Source of the DNA: Bedellia somnulentella
Lineage: Eukaryota; Arthropoda; Insecta; Lepidoptera; Bedelliidae
DNA length: 64,000 nt
Assembly (NCBI GenBank): GCA_963576735.1
Contig: OY755187.1
Coordinates: 6,386,001-6,450,000, forward strand
Reading direction: 5' to 3'
Part shown: positions 50,991-61,424 of the stretch, piece by piece
Layout of the letters: the number at the start of each line of letters is the position of its first letter
How positions within the stretch are numbered: the first letter of the stretch is position 1
Program-made: the position numbers and the translations under genes
The notes under the pieces: generated by a model
Database searches by the model: none
What the model was told of the DNA's origin: nothing
The model's input: only the letters and a program-made list of their open reading frames with translations

Positions 50991-51816
50991 CTAGTGGATC
51001 GTCCCAGCTTCGCACGGGTAGCGTTGTTTTTTTAAATATCTGAGGTTTCTTTCTTCAGTCACTGCTCAAGCATTGTGAAATTCAGCGCAATGTTTTAAAT
51101 TTATTAAATTTATAGCACTCCCTAAACAGTGTAGTTTGGTGATTTTGAATGCGCTTTATTGAACGGTTCAGTATTTCCGTTTAATAGCAAATTTTGGAAT
51201 AAAACGCTATGAAGTATTTGTAACAATCTAAAAAATAAATCATTACGTGATGTAGGATGCAACTACTGGCGCCATCTAGTATGTTATATGTAAATTAGTA
51301 AAGATTTGGTTTTGGTCACAAAACGGTTATGCGCGATGGCTTATTTTATGTATAATTTCGGTGTTTCTCTACCGATTTCTATGATTCTTTTTTTATTGAA
51401 TAGGTAATAATGTTACCTTTTTTAAATTAGGGATGAGTGAGAGGTTTACAAACGTAAGAGTAAACAAATATAATCAGAATGTTCCGAACTGCTAAGCTAT
51501 CAGGAATTACACGTGTTATTGTGAGTCAACCGTAAAAGATAGACATAAACTGTTGAGGATTTTTTTTAGATAATTTTATGAAGAATATTTCCGTCATACA
51601 TGATTTCTATGTAAGTTTAACCATTAAGGCTGCACACGCGACGGAAGCTTAAAAAATGGAGTAACTTCTCCCGTTTTCCCAAAATTTCCCAAAATTCCCC
51701 TTTATTACTCTACTGGAAAGTATACAAAAACCTGCCCAGGAGTATGAAGAATAATTGTACCAAGTTTCGTTAAAATCCATCGAGTAGTTTTTGTTTCCAT
51801 AAGGAACATACAAACC

Positions 51817-51850
<34 letters not shown>

Positions 51851-51993
51851 AAGACAGACAGACAGACAGACAAAAATTTTACTGATTGCATTTTTGGCAT
51901 CAGTATCGATCCCTAATCACCACCTGATAGTTATTTTGAAAATATATTTCATGTACAGAATTGACCTCTCTACAGATTTATTATAAGTATAGA
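50991..51993 (-). mobile_element. Non-autonomous Helitron, 1003 bp
   Basis: The minus strand starts TCTATACTTATAATAAATCT (51993) and ends GGGACGATCCACTAG (50991), inserted between A and T. No Rep/helicase frame. The interior includes a (CAGA)n run and a block shared with 22720-22870. A CCCG…GGG mini-hairpin may sit just inside the CTAG end. Confidence 0.72.
51816..51873. repeat. (CAGA)n microsatellite
   Basis: About 14 copies with one interruption (AAAG). The LSVCLSVCLSV frame opposite is an artefact of it. It is part of the Helitron. Confidence 0.95.
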
Positions 51994-52163
51994 TAATATG
52001 TTTTTTAATTGGAATTATTGTCATAACTACAACAGTCTGGTTTTTGAAGCCATAATCACTGTCATTAATTATTTCATTGTCATAATAATAACATTAAATA
52101 TGCTTCATTATTCGCGCCATATTTAACAAGATGTTTTTTGATATTTACATAAATATTGTACAC

Positions 52164-52276
52164 TTAGACTTGCAGCTATAAAATCCCTAAAAGGGGCAGC
52201 CACAGCTTAAGAATAAGTAATTACTCAGCCACTTTTGGAAGTTGAGTGGCGGATAGATTGGAAAATAAAGGTTGTA
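52164..52276 (-). repeat. SINE-A 3-prime half
   Basis: GCAGCTATAAAATCCCTAAA, CACTTTTGGAAGTTGAGTGG. At 52277-52320 a faint forward SINE-A head (TATTGCCGGTTTCAAATAGC) may follow. Confidence 0.75.
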
Positions 52277-52447
52277 AATCTGTATTGCCGGTTTCAAATA
52301 GCATAAGCCTATTCCTGCATTACATCAGAAAAATCTGAATATTATATGTACCTTACAAGAACATTCCTATTCCATTATTTGCTATGGATGTGTCGTTAGA
52401 CATAAGTATTTTAAATATGGGTATTTTAAGGCAATGTATTTGAATTG

Positions 52448-52648
52448 CAGCTGTGTAGTATCGGCTTAGAATAGCACTACCCCATTTCTTCCGGTGGGTG
52501 TACGTAATAGGCGACTAACGGTATTGGGGCTATTTAAGGGATTTTTGGGCGATGCGGTTGGAGACCCATCACCAACAACCTTTATTCTACCATCTTTTCC
52601 CCGCTCAACTTCCAAAACTGGCTGAGAAATTTATAATTTATGTATGTA
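52448..52648 (+). repeat. SINE-A with TSD, internal loss near the tail
   Basis: Head and middle are intact, then AATTTATAATTTATGTATGT: the stem-loop part is missing. TSD TGTATTTGAATTG at 52435-52447 and 52649-52661. The loss presumably happened after insertion. Confidence 0.9.
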
Positions 52649-52659
52649 TGTATTTGAAT

Positions 52660-52700
52660 TGATGAATGGAAGTAACGCTCGAGAGGTTAGCCAGGTTCAA
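52660..52700 (+). repeat. pLINE snippet
   Basis: TTGATGAATGGAAGTAACGC, TCGAGAGGTTAGCCAGG. Confidence 0.5.
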
Positions 52701-53313
52701 GTTACGGTCAAAAATCTATTCTTGCTTTAATTAAATGTTTATTACCGTGAGTTGAGAGAAGATAAAATTATCTACCTTAGATATGAAGTCCTTTAAAATC
52801 GTAACAACAGCATAATGAATTACAGGGGCACCGTTAAACCATTTTGAATTACAGCATTATTGTTTTTGTTTTTTTTGTCAACTAGTCGACTTAAGACTTC
52901 ATCTCTAAGTTAATCACTTATCAACAATTATATACAATGCCAAAACTACCCATTTATTCTTTAAGCAAAATAATTATATTATCATTAACTATTTCAGTAT
53001 CGGTTCAGAACAACCCGCTATATAGGTCGGACTCCTGAATGAGCACGCGAGGCGCGCATGATGAAAATTGATGTTGTTGGCTGAATGTGTTGCCGATGTA
53101 CAGACTTAGTTCATACGCAAGCTACATGCATAATATAATAAAGGATATACACGTACACAGTTATACGCCTCCTGTATATGAGTAAGGTTAGGATAATTAA
53201 ATGATTCTACGCTTAAGGGATACTTTTTTAAATAAAATGATAATTTATGACAAACTAAAACAAATTTTCCTACTTGGTTGCTTCGGCCTATCAAGTCGCT
53301 CGGCTGTGTTAAA

Positions 53314-53667
53314 CTAAAAACAAGTATGTCGTTTTTGGCAAATTTTACAGGAGAGCGAAAAAACGTTTTATTTCTATAAATTTAAATATTTCCTAAAGTG
53401 ATTGTCGGATCTTGATGATTTTTGGATATGTCCGACGTGATGTAGTTTCCTAATGAAATTAATATTTTTTTTAACTTGACCTTTACAGTAACGCCAATGC
53501 AGAATAAAAATGCTTTTAGCATAGTCTTACCCTATTATTTTTATCAATTGCGCCTTAAATAAGAAGATATTTTGAGTTTTAATAATGTAGAAATAAGGGT
53601 CTTTCTATGACGAATCCAACGATGTAAAAAAAAGCAAACGCTCAAAAATCGACATACTTGTTTTTAG
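53314..53667. mobile_element. 354-bp MITE-like element
   Basis: CTAAAAACAAGTATGTCG at 53314-53331 is mirrored at 53650-53667; the similarity continues a few bases inward. The interior is non-coding. TSD not clear. Confidence 0.6.
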
Positions 53668-53825
53668 CTTAGAGCAGCCGCGCTAAAAGGGTGTGTACTC
53701 AGCGTTTTTTAATTTACAAGGCCTACAATCTTGAAAAAATTTAAATAATATAATAAGTTTCATAAAAATAAAAGCTTTTCCATGCGTTTAATCTATCTCT
53801 AAGGGTGGGAGGTGTTATGTTTTAT

Positions 53826-53970
53826 CATGTCAGTATATGTCTGGAAACAACCCTCTCAGAGCCCAGGTAACTCCAGCAATTATATCATTCATGTAATCAT
53901 TAATATAAATATTTTTCATAAAGCGAATGCTTTTAACTTGATTTACCTTCTGCAAAAAAGAAATTTTCTC
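53826..53970 (-). pseudogene. LINE C-terminal tip, relative of the right-edge LINE
   Basis: The minus strand reads KVNQVKSIRFMKNIYINDYM…WALRGLFPDIY then stops. It parallels the right-edge LINE end (K-x-R…LNDYM…W…QD), spaced alike. A short truncated piece of a related family. Confidence 0.6.
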
Positions 53971-54667
53971 AATTGTTTGAAGATGAAATAAAGGTTTCGA
54001 CCAAAGAGTAACATAACCTTTGCAAATATTTTTTTATTTCATTCCTCTCAATTTAAAAATATATGTGATATATAACAAAACTATACCTAGCTATCCTATA
54101 AAAAAAAATAAAGCCAAAGTTATTTTTTAGCAGCTTTTATGTAGTTAATTGTTAATTTTATAGCAGATTCGAGTCTTGGCTTTATATGGCATTGCATCGC
54201 ATACAGACTAAGCAATCTTCTTATATTACCATCACTACTTATTACAGAGACTACAACAAAAGCGCAATGAAACTCAACAAAAAAGATATATACAGTCATT
54301 ACGTAGCAAACCATTTCATATCCTAAAACTACTAGCATAAGGATCAAAATTGGATCTAGTGAGTATTAAAACCCCAAGTTAAGTATTAAATAAGCTTTCA
54401 GTTGGTCTCATTAAACAGCGTTTTATTGCATTCAGTGGTAAGCGGACTTTGTTTTACAAATAGTGTACAATGACATCGCATCTTTGTTCCGTATTTACTG
54501 GCAGATAATATTTAGTTTATCTCTATATACTTATTCATATACATTATGTGGATTGAATTGGACCCAACTGAAACGTTTGTACGAGTATAGTTTTTCTTTA
54601 TCGTTTTAATTAGTTACTTCTTTTTGTTAAATAACTCAAATAGTTATTCTTCATGCACAAGGGTGTC
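53971..54667. other. No gene seen
   Basis: AT-rich. The reverse frame 54120-54347 has a hydrophobic run but no start context or family likeness. Confidence 0.45.
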
Positions 54668-54952
54668 AACCATGATAGCTCATAGGGTAGAACACCCATC
54701 ATTCATGCAGGCAGACGTGAGTTGAAATCCCAGGTAGGCCCTATACCATTTTTTTTTTCATATCGTGAGGAAGCTTGCATGGTTAAGTTGTACTCTGCCA
54801 TGCGACAGTGTATTCGTACAAAACTGCGATAGGCCTTTCCCTATCACGTAGGTACTCTGATCACCAGGTGACAATGTCATGTGATGTTTTGAATTACAAG
54901 TATTGCTGCAACCCCTCCGGGGATACACGGCGTGAACGTTTGTATTTGAGTC
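54668..54952 (+). repeat. SINE-B, old but nearly complete
   Basis: CAACCATGATAGCTCATAGG and TAGAACAC (A box), TGAGTTGAAATCCCAGG (altered B box), end CAACCCCTCCGGGGATACAC. The end loop variant CCCCTCCGGGG keeps the stem. Confidence 0.88.
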
Positions 54953-55231
54953 TTTGAATATAAATTTTTGGACGAAATTATAGGTTTAAATCATATTACC
55001 TTTATGTCAAAGTTTAAACCAAATGATGATACACCTGATTTACAATTTGTTTTTAATAGCTCCACCCTTGGAACTATCAAAGGACAATCATTAACAACTA
55101 ATAGAAACGTAAACCCTTTATAAATATTCGTATATGACTAAAGGTCCATTAAATATACTTCCTCTAAGTGATTAAGTACTTTGAATTCAATATTTCACGA
55201 CACGAGGGAATTCAAAAGCCTTTCAAAATTA

Positions 55232-55313
55232 TGGGTATATGCCTGATTCGGTATTTGAACCCATACTTATCACCATGATACGTGGGTGGTCTAACGACTG
55301 ACCTATCACGGTT
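55232..55313 (-). repeat. SINE-B head fragment
   Basis: The minus strand has CAACCGTGATAGGTCAGTCG and GGGTTCAAATACCGAATC. Only the tRNA-like head. Confidence 0.7.
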
Positions 55314-56036
55314 GTTATATCATCTGTCATTTATAGTTTGTGTATCATAAAATAAGTCCTGGGAGATGTAAAGATTGATGGACGTAAACGATGCTTGGGA
55401 AAAATTGGCGTCAGTACATGTATGTATGTACGTAAATCCTGTGAAATCTGTCAATATCAGCTAACAAATAGTTCTTAATTTTTTTCTTTACATCAAGGCA
55501 TATAAAGTATAATACACACCTACATATACTCACAGCTTATAAGAGACTCCTTAATGCTGAGTAACCAACCGACTTTTTGCCTGTACAAGTCGTATTCCAT
55601 AAAACCAGATTATCCCTCTCCCTATCAACTAGATGTATCAACCTGCTAAACATTTTCATCACTCTGATTGCAAATAGTGGAAGAACTACCCAAAGCAAAG
55701 TAGGCAGAAGTCCATAAGAAGGGAAAATTATATTATAAAATTTAATCTTATCATTAGGTTAAATGTCTTTGTCTTTCATATTCCAAATTCTTTAAATGGC
55801 ATTCAAAATTACTGTGTTACGTAAATAAAAGCTTGTAATACAGTTCCTTCGCATTTGCTTCATCAGAGAGCAATCTAATAAAGAAGCCCGTTCACATTCA
55901 GACAATATTGTGGTAATCAAGGAAACTTATACTAACAAGATACTATAACAAAAATACGTAGAAGTTTATTCTATTTGCAAAATTTTATCTGTATGAACAC
56001 TAATAAAATTAAACAAGAAAGAAAACTTGAAGAAAT
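55314..56036. other. Mostly unrecognised; traces of pLINE and SINE-A
   Basis: 55367-55395 (AAGATTGATGGACGTAAACG) resembles pLINE. 55513-55535 (ACATATACTCACAGCTTAT) resembles a reverse SINE-A end. Confidence 0.4.
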
Positions 56037-56263
56037 ATATACACTCACGGCCATAAATCCCAAAAAGGGGTAGCCAGAGCTTTGGAGCTAGAAACTCCTC
56101 AACAATATTTGGAAGTTGATAGCTGACAGGAAATAAAGTATGGTTGGTGATGATTGGTCATTGGTGATGGGTTCCCAACACCACATCGCCCAAAAACCAC
56201 TTAGAAGCCCCATGCCGTTAGTCACATCATCAGTGTCATTCTAAGCCGGAACTTCGTGGCACA
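56037..56263 (-). repeat. SINE-A
   Basis: TACACTCACGGCCATAAATC, GGGGTAGCCAGAGCTTTGG, a small duplication GGTGATGATTGGTCATTGGT, end TTCTAAGCCGGAACTTCG. Confidence 0.85.
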
Positions 56264-56741
56264 AAGGGCTTGAATAAAATTATAAGTAAGCATTAAATAG
56301 TGACTATTTCGTTTTCCAAAGTATTTATTTACGTTAGAGGCCTAAAGATATACTAATATCAAAGAAACGCGCTTTAAACAACACCATAAAGCTCTATGGT
56401 ACCAGAAAAAAATGTTCTACTAAAACAAATTGAACTAGTTTTGCTACTCTTTTATATTGCTATTATCTTTTCCATCGTAACAGCTGAAAATCTCGAAGCA
56501 AAACAGTATTTCCGATAGCAGTAAGCCGCTGAAAACATTATTGCGAAAAACAAAAGGCGAAAAGTCTTTTTCTTCAATATAATTCCGGATTCCGTACGGA
56601 AAACTTGTAAACAGGCTTTGTTTTTGAAATAGCTGTACAAAAATCGAACCTTTTTTGATATAGACATGACATATTGTTTATGCCGTATATTTTAGAAGGG
56701 TTGGTTGAAACACTCTTTTAATACCATGGTTTATTAAGCTA

Positions 56742-57081
56742 TGACGACGTGATAGGTCAATGGGTAGAACACCGGTTATCGTGCGAACGACTAGTTCAAA
56801 TCCCGGGTCGCGGGCCTACACCAATTGTCTTTTCTAAAGACATTATGTGTGGTTAATTTATCATGGTTGTTAACGGAAATTCACATGGCTGTGTTGTACT
56901 TAGTCATGTGACAGTTTATTCGTATAAAACCCCCTATCTGGGTAGTATACTGTCCAACCAAAGCGTGGGTACTCTAAACACCAGGTGACAACATCACGTG
57001 ATGTTCAGAAGTATTTAGTACCTCTGCCAATCCCTTCGGGGATGTTCGGCATGAACGTTTATGTTTTATGTTATGTTTGTA
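56742..57081 (+). repeat. SINE-B, full length with TSD
   Basis: A box TAGGTCAATGGGTAGA, B box GTTCAAATCCCGG, tail TTATGTTTTATGTTATG. TSD TTTATTAAGCTA at 56730-56741 and 57082-57093. Lacks the GAGGGAAAACATCGTGAGG block. Confidence 0.94.
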
Positions 57082-57182
57082 TTTATTAAGCTAACACTAC
57101 TCTGCAGACCTATGCCTTGATATCAATATAATTTTAATGTTAATATAATTTGCATCACTATGAGTAAACAACAGTGATATTT

Positions 57183-57905
57183 ATGGCAGAACAACCGCCT
57201 ATCATGCAGAGAAACGTAAGTCCAAATAGCTGATCGGGTATTTTTACTTAAGTAATATAACATAAACATAAACGTTCACGCCGAATATTCCCATAGGGGT
57301 TAGCAGAGGCACTGATACTTCTGAACACCACGTGACTTTGTCACCTGGTGTTCAGAGTACCCACGTTTTGCATGGACAGTGTACTCACGTGATAGGGGGC
57401 AGGCCTATCGCCGTTTTGTGCGTATACACTGTCACATGACTAAGTACAACTCAGCCTTGTGGGTTTCTTCACGATGTTTTCCCTCGCCGTTAACAACCAT
57501 GATAAATTAACCACACATATGTCTTTAGAAAAGAAAAATTGGTGTAGACCCGACCCAGGATTTGAACACTAGTCTTTTGCACGATAACCGAGTGTTCTAC
57601 CCACTGGGCTATCACGGTTGCAAGTAATATGTGTGGTTAATTTATAGTGGTAGTAATTTTGAGGGACAAAATCGTGGGCAATTCACATAGCTAAGTTGTA
57701 GTTAGTCATGTGACAGTATGTTCGTATAAAATAGTGATGGGCCTCCCGTGGCCCCCTCTCGTCCCGCTCTCACGTGTTTTCACAGTCCAAACATAGCGAG
57801 TATACTCTGAACACCAGGTGACTATAATGTCACGTGATCTTTAAAAGTCTTAATACCTCTGCTGCCTCTTCGAAAATGTACGGCGTGAATGTTTGAGTTT
57901 TGTTC
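57183..57905 (+). repeat. Older SINE-B split by a younger SINE-B
   Basis: 57183-57258 plus 57622-57905 (GTGTGGTTAATTTATAGTGG, CATAGCTAAGTTGTAGTTAG, GACTATAATGTCACGTG). Diverged and with an enlarged middle. Confidence 0.8.
57259..57621 (-). repeat. SINE-B, full length, inserted in SINE-B
   Basis: Complete reverse copy. TSD AAGTAATAT at 57250-57258 and 57622-57630. Little decay compared with its host copy. Confidence 0.93.
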
Positions 57906-57914
57906 ATCTTTAAT

Positions 57915-58280
57915 AATAGCATAAGCATAAAACATAAACGTTCACGCCGAATATCCCCGAAGGGGTTAGCAGAGGTACTTATACTTCTGAACATCACGTG
58001 ACTTTGTCACCTGGTGTTCAGAGTACCCACGTTTTGCATGGACAGTGTACTCACGTGATAGGGGCAGGCCTATCGCTGTTTTGTACGAATACACTGTCAC
58101 ATGATGTCACTCAGCCATGTGGGTTTCCTCACGATGTTTTCCCTCACCGTTAACAACCATGATAAATTAACCACACATATGTCTTTAGAAAAGACAAATT
58201 GGTGTGGGCCCGACCCAGGATTTGAACACTAGTCGTTTGCACGATAACCGAGTGTTCTTCCCACTGGGCTATCACGGTTT
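57915..58280 (-). repeat. SINE-B, full length with TSD
   Basis: TSD TCTTTAAT at 57907-57914 and 58281-58288. Differs from the 43.4-kb copy by only a few scattered changes, which suggests recent spread. Confidence 0.93.
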
Positions 58281-58479
58281 TCTTTAATTACTCTAAAGAT
58301 CTTTAATAACTCTTTCGGTTTTCTAAAGTTAAACTCGGTGGGACAATGTTGCTGTGAAGGTGTATGTTTCATAAGAAATATATACATTCACTAATATCTT
58401 AGTTGGTAGTCTGTACGTGGGACACGCAGAAAATTTTGCGAAAATAAAAAAAAATGTTCTATGGGTAAAAATGTTTTTA

Positions 58480-59541
58480 TTAAATCTTTTCAAAGTACTC
58501 TCCACCAGCATCTATACAAAGTTTCATACGTCTAAACTAGTTTTCGAAATACTTTTTCCAGGCCGCCGCAGACACCTCATTTACAGCCCGCTGAAACGCT
58601 GACAGCGCATCTTCCAGCGATGAAAACTGTATCCCTTTGAGTTGATTTTTTATTTTAGGGAATAAAAAGAAGTCACACGGTGCCAGGTCAGGGCTGTAAG
58701 GAGGGTGACCCAACAGTTTGACTGGCGTGCTGTTCAGGAAGTCCGTCGTTTTGAGCGCGGTGTGAGCGGGCGCGTTGTCGTGGTGAAGCAGTAGCCCGCG
58801 GAGCCCTGTGTTTGGTCGATTGTTGCTCACAACTGAGAAAACTACTGGCAAGCATTTAGTAGTATACCAGTCTGCGTTAATACTTCTTTGATCTTGTAAA
58901 GGAATTGACACCAAATAGCCAGTCATATTGAAAAAACTTGCGATCAAAATCTTCCCACCGCTTCTAGATCTCTTCACTTTGGTAGGGGTTGCTTCGTTTT
59001 GAAATACCCAAACCGTCAACTGGCGCTTCGTTTCTGGATCCTATTGATAAATCCAGGACTCATCACCTGTAACGATGTCGTAAACACGCCGAGACGAGCC
59101 AGCATTAAATTTATTAATCATATCACGACACCATTCCACCCGGGCCTGTTTCTGTACCTCGGTGAGGTTGTGTGGCACCCAGCGTGAAACTATCCTCCTC
59201 ACGTGCAGATGTTCGTGTAAAATCTCATGAACGCTTCCCGATCCAATCTGCATAATGTGTTGAATCTCTAGATACGTTATTCGCCTATTGTCATTAATAA
59301 AAATTTTCACTTCCACCACGTTTTCATCCGTAACAGCCGTTAGAGGGCGACCACTTCTTTCTTCATCCCGCAAAGTTAATCTACCACGCTTGAATTCGTT
59401 ATACCAACGATACACGGTTGCCTTGGAAGGCCCTTCATCCATAAACCCCATTTGAAGTCTATCGTATGATTCGTCTGGTTTTAAGCGACATTTGAAATCG
59501 TAAAAAATCATAGCGCGAAAATGTTCCCGGCTCAGATTCAT
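58480..59541 (-). pseudogene. mariner transposase (DD34D), nearly full length, two stops
   Basis: Starts MNLSREHFRAMIFYDFKCRL with an N-terminal helix-turn-helix region, then GPSKATVYRWYNEF, SGRPLTAVTDENV, WVPHNLTEVQKQ, VTGDESWIY (first aspartate). After a TAG (59042-59044 region) it continues DPETKRQLTVWVF … HHDNAPAHTA (second aspartate) … YSPDLAPCDFFLFPKIKNQL (third, 34 residues on). A second TAG near 58534-58536 precedes the end MKLCIDAGGEYFEKI, stop at 58480-58482. Length about 350 codons, as in the family. The frame is otherwise unshifted, so inactivation is recent. It would cut and paste at TA. Flanking A/T-r​ich ends around 58450 and 59600 look only loosely inverted. Confidence 0.9.
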
Positions 59542-60859
59542 GTTTCAGTAAGACACGACAATTTAAAATAGCTCGTAAAAAATAAAGAGGGAAATTTTAA
59601 AATTGGAACGTACCTTTTTTTATTTATAAAGACTCATATTTTCAGTAAACATTACAACCGGCCAGTGTTTCATACATAAAAACCTTTTTTCGCAATACTT
59701 TCTGAGTAGCCTGGTACACTACTATCACTATCATTATGGTCTACTAAGTTTTAATGGTCTGTACTTTTGTAAAAAAAAATATATCTGTATGCAACAAAGT
59801 GTTCAAATAAATAAATAATTGACTATGTTGTTTTAATAAACTAAGTTTACCACCCTCGTTTCTCATGGGTAGTGCACGATCATTTTCAATATTTAAGGTT
59901 TCTTCAATCAATTTCATCCCTTATCGATTTTTGCGTGATAGTATACGGCCGTTCATAACTTACGAATAGTAAAACTTTCTGATTGTAAAATAATTTTCTT
60001 GATCATTTCAGTAACAACCAAAGTTTGAAACTCTAAATCTTCACATTTTGAGTATAACATTATAGGTATTCAAGGTTATATTCCAACTGAGTTCATATAT
60101 TCCATACAGGATATTCGTAAAATACAAGACACGTGTACTATTATTAACAATAGCGCGTAGTTTTTCTTTTGCAGATGCCATAAGGCCGTACACGCTGTGA
60201 TGTTTTATGATTCAAGGTCAACAGAAAATAACCGATTCTATGCTAATAAATTTTTCATAGACGACGGTGACTCTACAAGGGTTTCTTTGTTAAAAATAGC
60301 TACCGAGAGGAAGGTGACTATAAATCATCATCTTAACTAAACAGATTTATCAATATGTATTCTGAGTATTGCAGAAGAGTTATTAGAATAAAGTGAACGA
60401 GGTTGAAATCAGGTCAAAAGGGGAAAATCTTAATGTTCTGTAGTATTAGGTACTTTCCCACTTTTGTAGTGCATCTTCTATATTTGCACAGATGATTTTT
60501 ACGCAATAATGCCTAAAAGATATGCATAATTAGTAAGTCAAGTGCATGCTAGAGACAGCAACATCCTAAATATGATCGCGAATGGGGTGGATTGTGAAAT
60601 TGTGAACCGATGCTGCGAGCTAAATAATCGATTGCAGCTGCCACCATATTAATTATAAATAGATTATAATTTTATTATTATTATATTTACCACTAGATAG
60701 TACTTTTCTAAAACAAAGGATGAGGCGTACTAACAGAATATGAACTCAAGTTGTTCGAAACTATTTTTTTAAAATTTATTTACGAGTATTTTTTGGTAAA
60801 AATAATAATATTGGATTGAATCAGGCGTTACTTTGCGGAAATCCATAGCAATACTAATA
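59542..60859. other. No gene seen
   Basis: AT-rich; apart from the mariner flank nothing is recognised. Only short frames. Confidence 0.5.
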
Positions 60860-61018
60860 TTAATAAATTTCTTCACTTAATTTCGCTAAATAATACCTGC
60901 AGTCTTCATGCAACATGCACTGTGCACCGCCCGCCCTCTCACTTACAAGAAATCGAAAAGCAGACAGTGCACCGCACACACACCCGCAAGCGAAAACCAC
61001 AGGCAACCACAAACATGC

Positions 61019-61043
61019 GACGCGTTTCGACTCAACACGAGTC
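61019..61043 (-). ncRNA. Hammerhead-ribozyme-like motif
   Basis: The minus strand reads GACTC-GTGTT-GAGTC-GAAACGCGTC: a five-pair hairpin (stem II) followed by GAAAC and GTC, as in the hammerhead cores known from Penelope-like repeats. The upstream CTGATGA part is represented only by ACAATGA, so activity is doubtful. Confidence 0.4.
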
Positions 61044-61107
61044 ATTGTCGAGCAGTAGACAGTTCGGCAGCTGACCACTGAGTGCCGGTCACACGATTTT
61101 GCGGTTA

Positions 61108-61115
61108 TATTTATA
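61108..61115 (-). promoter_or_regulatory. TATA-box-like site in the Penelope-like repeat
   Basis: TATAAATA on the minus strand in GGCCTATAAATATAACCG, upstream of the hairpin motif. Plausible start of element transcripts. Confidence 0.4.
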
Positions 61116-61148
61116 GGCCAGGCTCCCCACTCCCCTACCCAAAGAACA

Positions 61149-61424
61149 TCAATGACGAGTGACTATATTATTGGAAAAAATTGACAAAAGTGTGGAAACG
61201 GTGTAGCCCAGCTGTTCATACAGCAGTGCAACGGAATTATCATTATCATATCTGGAGATTTCAAGTTTCTCTAAAAGACATAATCTTAATCCCTTATTAC
61301 AAGTATGTAAAATCTCCAGATTATGATTATCGTGGAGAACGTGTCCAGTATTCAATAGATGTTTCGCAAAGTGAGACCTTTCTGGATGGTCGTTTCTGAA
61401 TGCTGCCACGTGCTCCCCGTATCT
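61149..61424 (-). pseudogene. Penelope-like GIY-YIG nuclease, C-terminal fragment
   Basis: The minus strand reads RYGEHVAAFRNDHPERSHFA, KHLLNTGHVLHDNHNLEILH, KGLRLCLLEKLEISRYDND and LYEQLGYTVSTLL, then a stop. The EH-x-AAFRN … FAKHLL-x-GH … ILH … LLEKLEI pattern is the latter half of the GIY-YIG nuclease that follows the reverse transcriptase in Penelope-like elements. The GIY-YIG motif itself and the RT are missing because the LINE tail begins at about 61425. Confidence 0.72.

Larger units (their letters stand above)
60860..61140 (-). mobile_element. Penelope-like element, 3-prime terminal repeat (pLTR)
   Basis: GC-richer than its surroundings and directly downstream (minus strand) of the GIY-YIG piece. 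It includes TATAAATA (61108-61115) and a stem-loop plus GAAACGCGTC motif (61019-61043). A 72-codon frame here (MVSCRTVYCSTMTRVE…) may be an upstream frame or chance. Confidence 0.6.

Noticed and set aside
51649..51900. Reverse frame with LSVCLSVCLSV
   Set aside because: Translation of the (CAGA)n microsatellite in a Helitron.
60860..61078. 72-codon reverse frame as a host secreted protein
   Set aside because: Coincides with the Penelope-like terminal repeat; the hydrophobic stretch comes from GT-rich repeat sequence.
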